Positions 5,212 through 7,542 of a DNA stretch of 7,542 nucleotides are shown piece after piece. Both the position numbers and the translations under genes were made by a program. Location of the stretch: positions 1 to 7,542 of the forward strand of contig JAZQGR010000118.1 of assembly GCA_045540115.1 (NCBI GenBank). The letters are read 5' to 3'. Below the pieces are notes generated by a model, which worked only from the letters and a program-made list of their open reading frames with translations, searched no databases and was not told where the DNA came from. This stretch comes from Colimorpha_A sp045540115 (lineage in GTDB: Bacteria > Bacillota > Clostridia > Oscillospirales > CAG-272). Each line of letters starts with the position of its first letter. Position 1 is the stretch's first letter.

Positions 5212-7419
5212 TTATTTCTTGATGACGGGATAATCCTCTCCTTGCTCCCAGTACTCACCCAGCTTGGTGGCAATTGTGCCACCCCTGAGCTCTTCCTCGG
5301 TTACACTTGTGATCTCTACGTTGTCACTCCCGGGGTTCAGATGTGAATCGCTGTGTACAGCCGCAAGACCGTCGCCACCGAGGTAATAGCAATTCTTGAT
5401 TGCATTAACGCTCCGGAGCGTGCCAAATGCCGCAAGCTCTGCCTCGTCGGTCAGGTTTGCACCGCGCTCAAACTTACCTGCAAACAGGCAGTTTTCAAGG
5501 GTAGTCTTTGCACCCGTGTTGGAGAAGCTCAGGAAACCGCCCATATAAATGGTTGCGTAGTTATTATAACTGTTCTTTACGTAATTGGTCTTGATGGTTC
5601 CGTATGCCGCGCAGTTGCGGATGGTCACTTCACTTGAGTTCTCCTGAATCTTGCCGATAAATCCACCGGCACCCGAATCAACACGGTACTCGCCGGCATC
5701 AAAGGTGCCGTACCAAGCGCATTTTTCAATCAGGCTCTGGTGATTGGCATAGCCCACAAAGCCGCCTATCATGCCGGGACCGTGTACCTTTGCGGTAAGG
5801 TTTACGTATGAGGTGATATTCTGAATGACGGCGCCGTTGCGCACAAGGTCGTTTTCACCGTTCAGACCGCAAATTGAACCTATGACACCGCCGACGTAAT
5901 CGACTTCGGTATCCACTACCACCTCACCGTATATGGTGAAATTCTTGACAGTACCTGTCCTGACCTCACCGAAGAAGCCGAGGCCGGGTCTGCCACCTTC
6001 AACATTCAGCCCTCGTATGGTGTAGTTCTGTCCGTCAAAGACTCCGCGGAAGTTATTGTTCTCCTCGCCTGTGGAGCCGATAGGGGTCCACGGTCTGCCT
6101 TCAAGGTCGATGTCTGCCGTAAGGACTGCATTGGCGGTCCTGTCAGCGGTATTGACGTGGTTGGCAAACCAGAAGAGGTTGCCGCCGTTCTTTATCTCGT
6201 AGTTGCCGTCAGCGTTCAGTTGTGCAGGCTCATAATCGCCTGTGTCACTAAAACCGTTCACCCACTCGACAGCCTCGCCGCCCGCTATATCCTGCTCATC
6301 CCAGTCGTTTACGGTGACTTCGGGAACTCTCAACACATCATCAAGGTAGAGATGGAAAGTGTAGAGGTTACCGCGTTTCCAATCGTATGAGCCTGTAACG
6401 TTCTTGAAAGCCGTGCTTTCGAGCTCGTAGGTGAAATACTCATATTCACCTTCTTCTGCCGCACCAGTCGGGTCTTGTGCGATAATGGTGAAGCGCAGGA
6501 GCTTGTCAAAGAACGGATCAAAAATTCCCTGTGGGAATACGGGAGCATAGAGGAATATGCTGCCATCGGTATCTATACTACCATCGGTAATATCCACCTG
6601 GATGTCTGTAACCTCGTTTGCCGGTCTATAGTCTAAGGAATAAGTGCTGGGATTGTAAGTCACCTGAACACCCGAAGCGGAACAGGGGTTGTCTTCGAAA
6701 TCTATCACCGCCAACTTCACGCCATATATGGTGGCAGGCTCTCCTCGCCAGTTATATACCTTGAAGCGGACGTATGCTGTAAGGTGTTCGAAGAAGAGTG
6801 AGGCGGTGCAATTGTCAAGAACAGCATTGGTGTACATATACGTGTAATTGCTCAGATGTGACAGGTCGTTTATCCCCGACTGGGTGAACCTCGTCGGCAT
6901 ATAGAGCGTGGTGATGAATGTACCTTTACCCTCATCATCAATGACAACCTCTGCCGTTGAGCTGTTGGCTGTGTTTATAGGTGTAACGGCGTGCACGGTA
7001 TATCCGTCAAATACATCATCAGGCCATTCGGGATTGTATGTACCTATGGTCTCGAAGATTGCGAAATGGGCATCGTCCTGCTTCTCGGCATCGGTATGTC
7101 GCAGAATCCTCGCATCCGTCACCAGATTACCCTCGGTAGTCTCCAAGTAGCTGCCGTCTCTTTTGGTAAACGCCATCTTCATGTCCGACTCTGTAGCGGC
7201 GGGGTCGCTGTAATCCCACGCAAAGGTAAGCTTGCGGTCATTGTTGTCCGTCCACAAAGCACGTGTGGCGGCATTGTCGTTGCCCGCACTGCCGCTCAGT
7301 CGCAGATGGCGCCCGGCAGTAGGAGTGTCGGGTGTGTCGGGTCCGATGTCATCTTGCTGGCAAGCGGTGAACAGACCTGCGACAGCTGCTAATATGAATA
7401 TCTTCCTAATAGTTTTCAT
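5212..7419 (-). CDS. Bacteroidota-type surface lipoprotein: fimbrillin-like domain plus GLUG repeats
   Basis: A 735-residue lipoprotein. The signal peptide is MKTIRKIFILAAVAGLFTAC with a lipobox ending at Cys20. QQDD follows it, which fits the acidic export signal that sends Bacteroidota lipoproteins to the cell surface. Residues about 35-380 are beta-rich and resemble fimbrillin/Mfa-like adhesin subunits: LTFAWDY at 64-70, WKRGNLYTFHLYLD at 347-360, then VTVNDWDEQ at 368-376. From about 405 the protein has GLUG-type repeats: FRGVFDGQNYTIRGLNV (457-473), GLGFFGEV (479-486), VGGVIGS (509-515), GMIGGFVGY (549-557), GAGGFIGK (583-590) and MGGFLSF (626-632), ending in YPVIKK. Such repeats often form surface beta-helices. 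The start has no Shine-Dalgarno sequence (AGAAACGTTGATATT precedes it), usual in Bacteroidota but unlike the genes at the left. It lies 15 bases behind the upstream gene, so probably an operon. Adhesion or fimbrial tip role is inferred. Confidence 0.9.
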   Translation of the reverse strand: MKTIRKIFILAAVAGLFTACQQDDIGPDTPDTPTAGRHLRLSGSAGNDNAATRALWTDNNDRKLTFAWDYSDPAATESDMKMAFTKRDGSYLETTEGNLVTDARILRHTDAEKQDDAHFAIFETIGTYNPEWPDDVFDGYTVHAVTPINTANSSTAEVVIDDEGKGTFITTLYMPTRFTQSGINDLSHLSNYTYMYTNAVLDNCTASLFFEHLTAYVRFKVYNWRGEPATIYGVKLAVIDFEDNPCSASGVQVTYNPSTYSLDYRPANEVTDIQVDITDGSIDTDGSIFLYAPVFPQGIFDPFFDKLLRFTIIAQDPTGAAEEGEYEYFTYELESTAFKNVTGSYDWKRGNLYTFHLYLDDVLRVPEVTVNDWDEQDIAGGEAVEWVNGFSDTGDYEPAQLNADGNYEIKNGGNLFWFANHVNTADRTANAVLTADIDLEGRPWTPIGSTGEENNNFRGVFDGQNYTIRGLNVEGGRPGLGFFGEVRTGTVKNFTIYGEVVVDTEVDYVGGVIGSICGLNGENDLVRNGAVIQNITSYVNLTAKVHGPGMIGGFVGYANHQSLIEKCAWYGTFDAGEYRVDSGAGGFIGKIQENSSEVTIRNCAAYGTIKTNYVKNSYNNYATIYMGGFLSFSNTGAKTTLENCLFAGKFERGANLTDEAELAAFGTLRSVNAIKNCYYLGGDGLAAVHSDSHLNPGSDNVEITSVTEEELRGGTIATKLGEYWEQGEDYPVIKK

Positions 7420-7434
7420 AATATCAACGTTTCT

Positions 7435-7542
7435 TTAGTTATTCCCACCAAATTCATAATCATCATAGGTGTCATCGCCATAGCCACTTATTGCAAAGCC
7501 ACCTTCTACCTCTACTTCGATTACCTCAACTTCCGGAGATTC
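7435..7542 (-). CDS. C-terminus of an upstream gene, probably Bacteroidota surface protein
   Basis: Only the last 35 codons and the TAA (7437-7435) are in the window; the 5' part lies beyond the right edge. The tail reads ESPEVEVIEVEVEGG, then FAISGYGDDTYDDYEFGGNN. It is strongly acidic, with a beta-prone EVEVxEVEVE stretch and a Gly/Asp/Tyr-rich end. The 15-base gap to the lipoprotein start suggests co-transcription. By style and neighbour it could be a fimbrillin-family or other secreted protein, but 35 residues are too few to name a family. It has codon choice and coding character consistent with a true frame, not a shadow. Confidence 0.65.
   Translation of the reverse strand, partial: ESPEVEVIEVEVEGGFAISGYGDDTYDDYEFGGNN

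Noticed and set aside
5126..5212. 28-codon basic ORF starting at the TAATGA overlap behind the lipoprotein gene
   Set aside because: Low-complexity Lys/Ser/Arg product and no ribosome binding site. The other two frames in the same stretch show better protein-like sequence, assigned to the broken gene.
6908..7438. Several plus-strand frames of 68 to 133 codons opposite the lipoprotein start
   Set aside because: They are antisense to the signal peptide, lipobox and fimbrillin-like region and show no features of their own.

Overview
The window is a mosaic of two gene neighbourhoods. Positions 1 to about 4,865 look like a gut Bacillota genome (Ruminococcaceae/Oscillospiraceae-like). The evidence is strong Shine-Dalgarno sequences (GGAGG, AGGAGG), sigma-A type promoters (TTGAAA-17-TATAAT, TTGGAA-16-TATAAT), a GHKL sensor kinase with a LytTR response regulator, and a Sec-exported FG-GAP protein. 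From about 5,212 to the right edge the signals are of Bacteroidota type: an SPII lipoprotein with an acidic post-cysteine tail, a fimbrillin-like domain plus GLUG repeats, tight gene packing, and no Shine-Dalgarno sequence before its ATG. The change of style falls somewhere between about 4,866 and 5,211. It could be an old lateral transfer, a recombination scar, or a metagenome assembly join; the sequence alone cannot decide.

Layout from left to right. (1) The first 715 residues of a secreted FG-GAP/VCBS beta-propeller protein lie on the minus strand, and its 3' part runs off the left edge. (2) A 215 bp divergent control region (2148-2362) follows. It has a strong plus-strand promoter, a minus-strand -10 with no recognisable -35, and three helically spaced TTAC elements between them. 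(3) A GHKL histidine kinase (561 aa) on the plus strand has an N-terminal extracytoplasmic domain and about six or seven membrane segments. (4) A short bidirectional terminator follows. (5) A LytTR response regulator (237 aa) lies on the minus strand, convergent with the kinase and driven by its own consensus promoter. (6) A spacer contains a 14-bp-stem hairpin and the frameshifted remains of a beta-rich extracellular protein. (7) A 735 aa Bacteroidota-type lipoprotein lies on the minus strand. (8) The last 35 codons of another gene lie 15 nt upstream of it, probably in the same operon.

How the genes may work together (inference): kinase and regulator very likely form a cognate two-component pair although they are transcribed toward each other. 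The divergent secreted FG-GAP protein is the obvious candidate target, because its promoter looks activator-dependent and has phased repeats just upstream. The lipoprotein and its upstream neighbour look like components of a Bacteroidota surface/fimbrial locus and have no evident functional tie to the two-component system. I saw no tRNA, rRNA, CRISPR array, transposase or insertion sequence.
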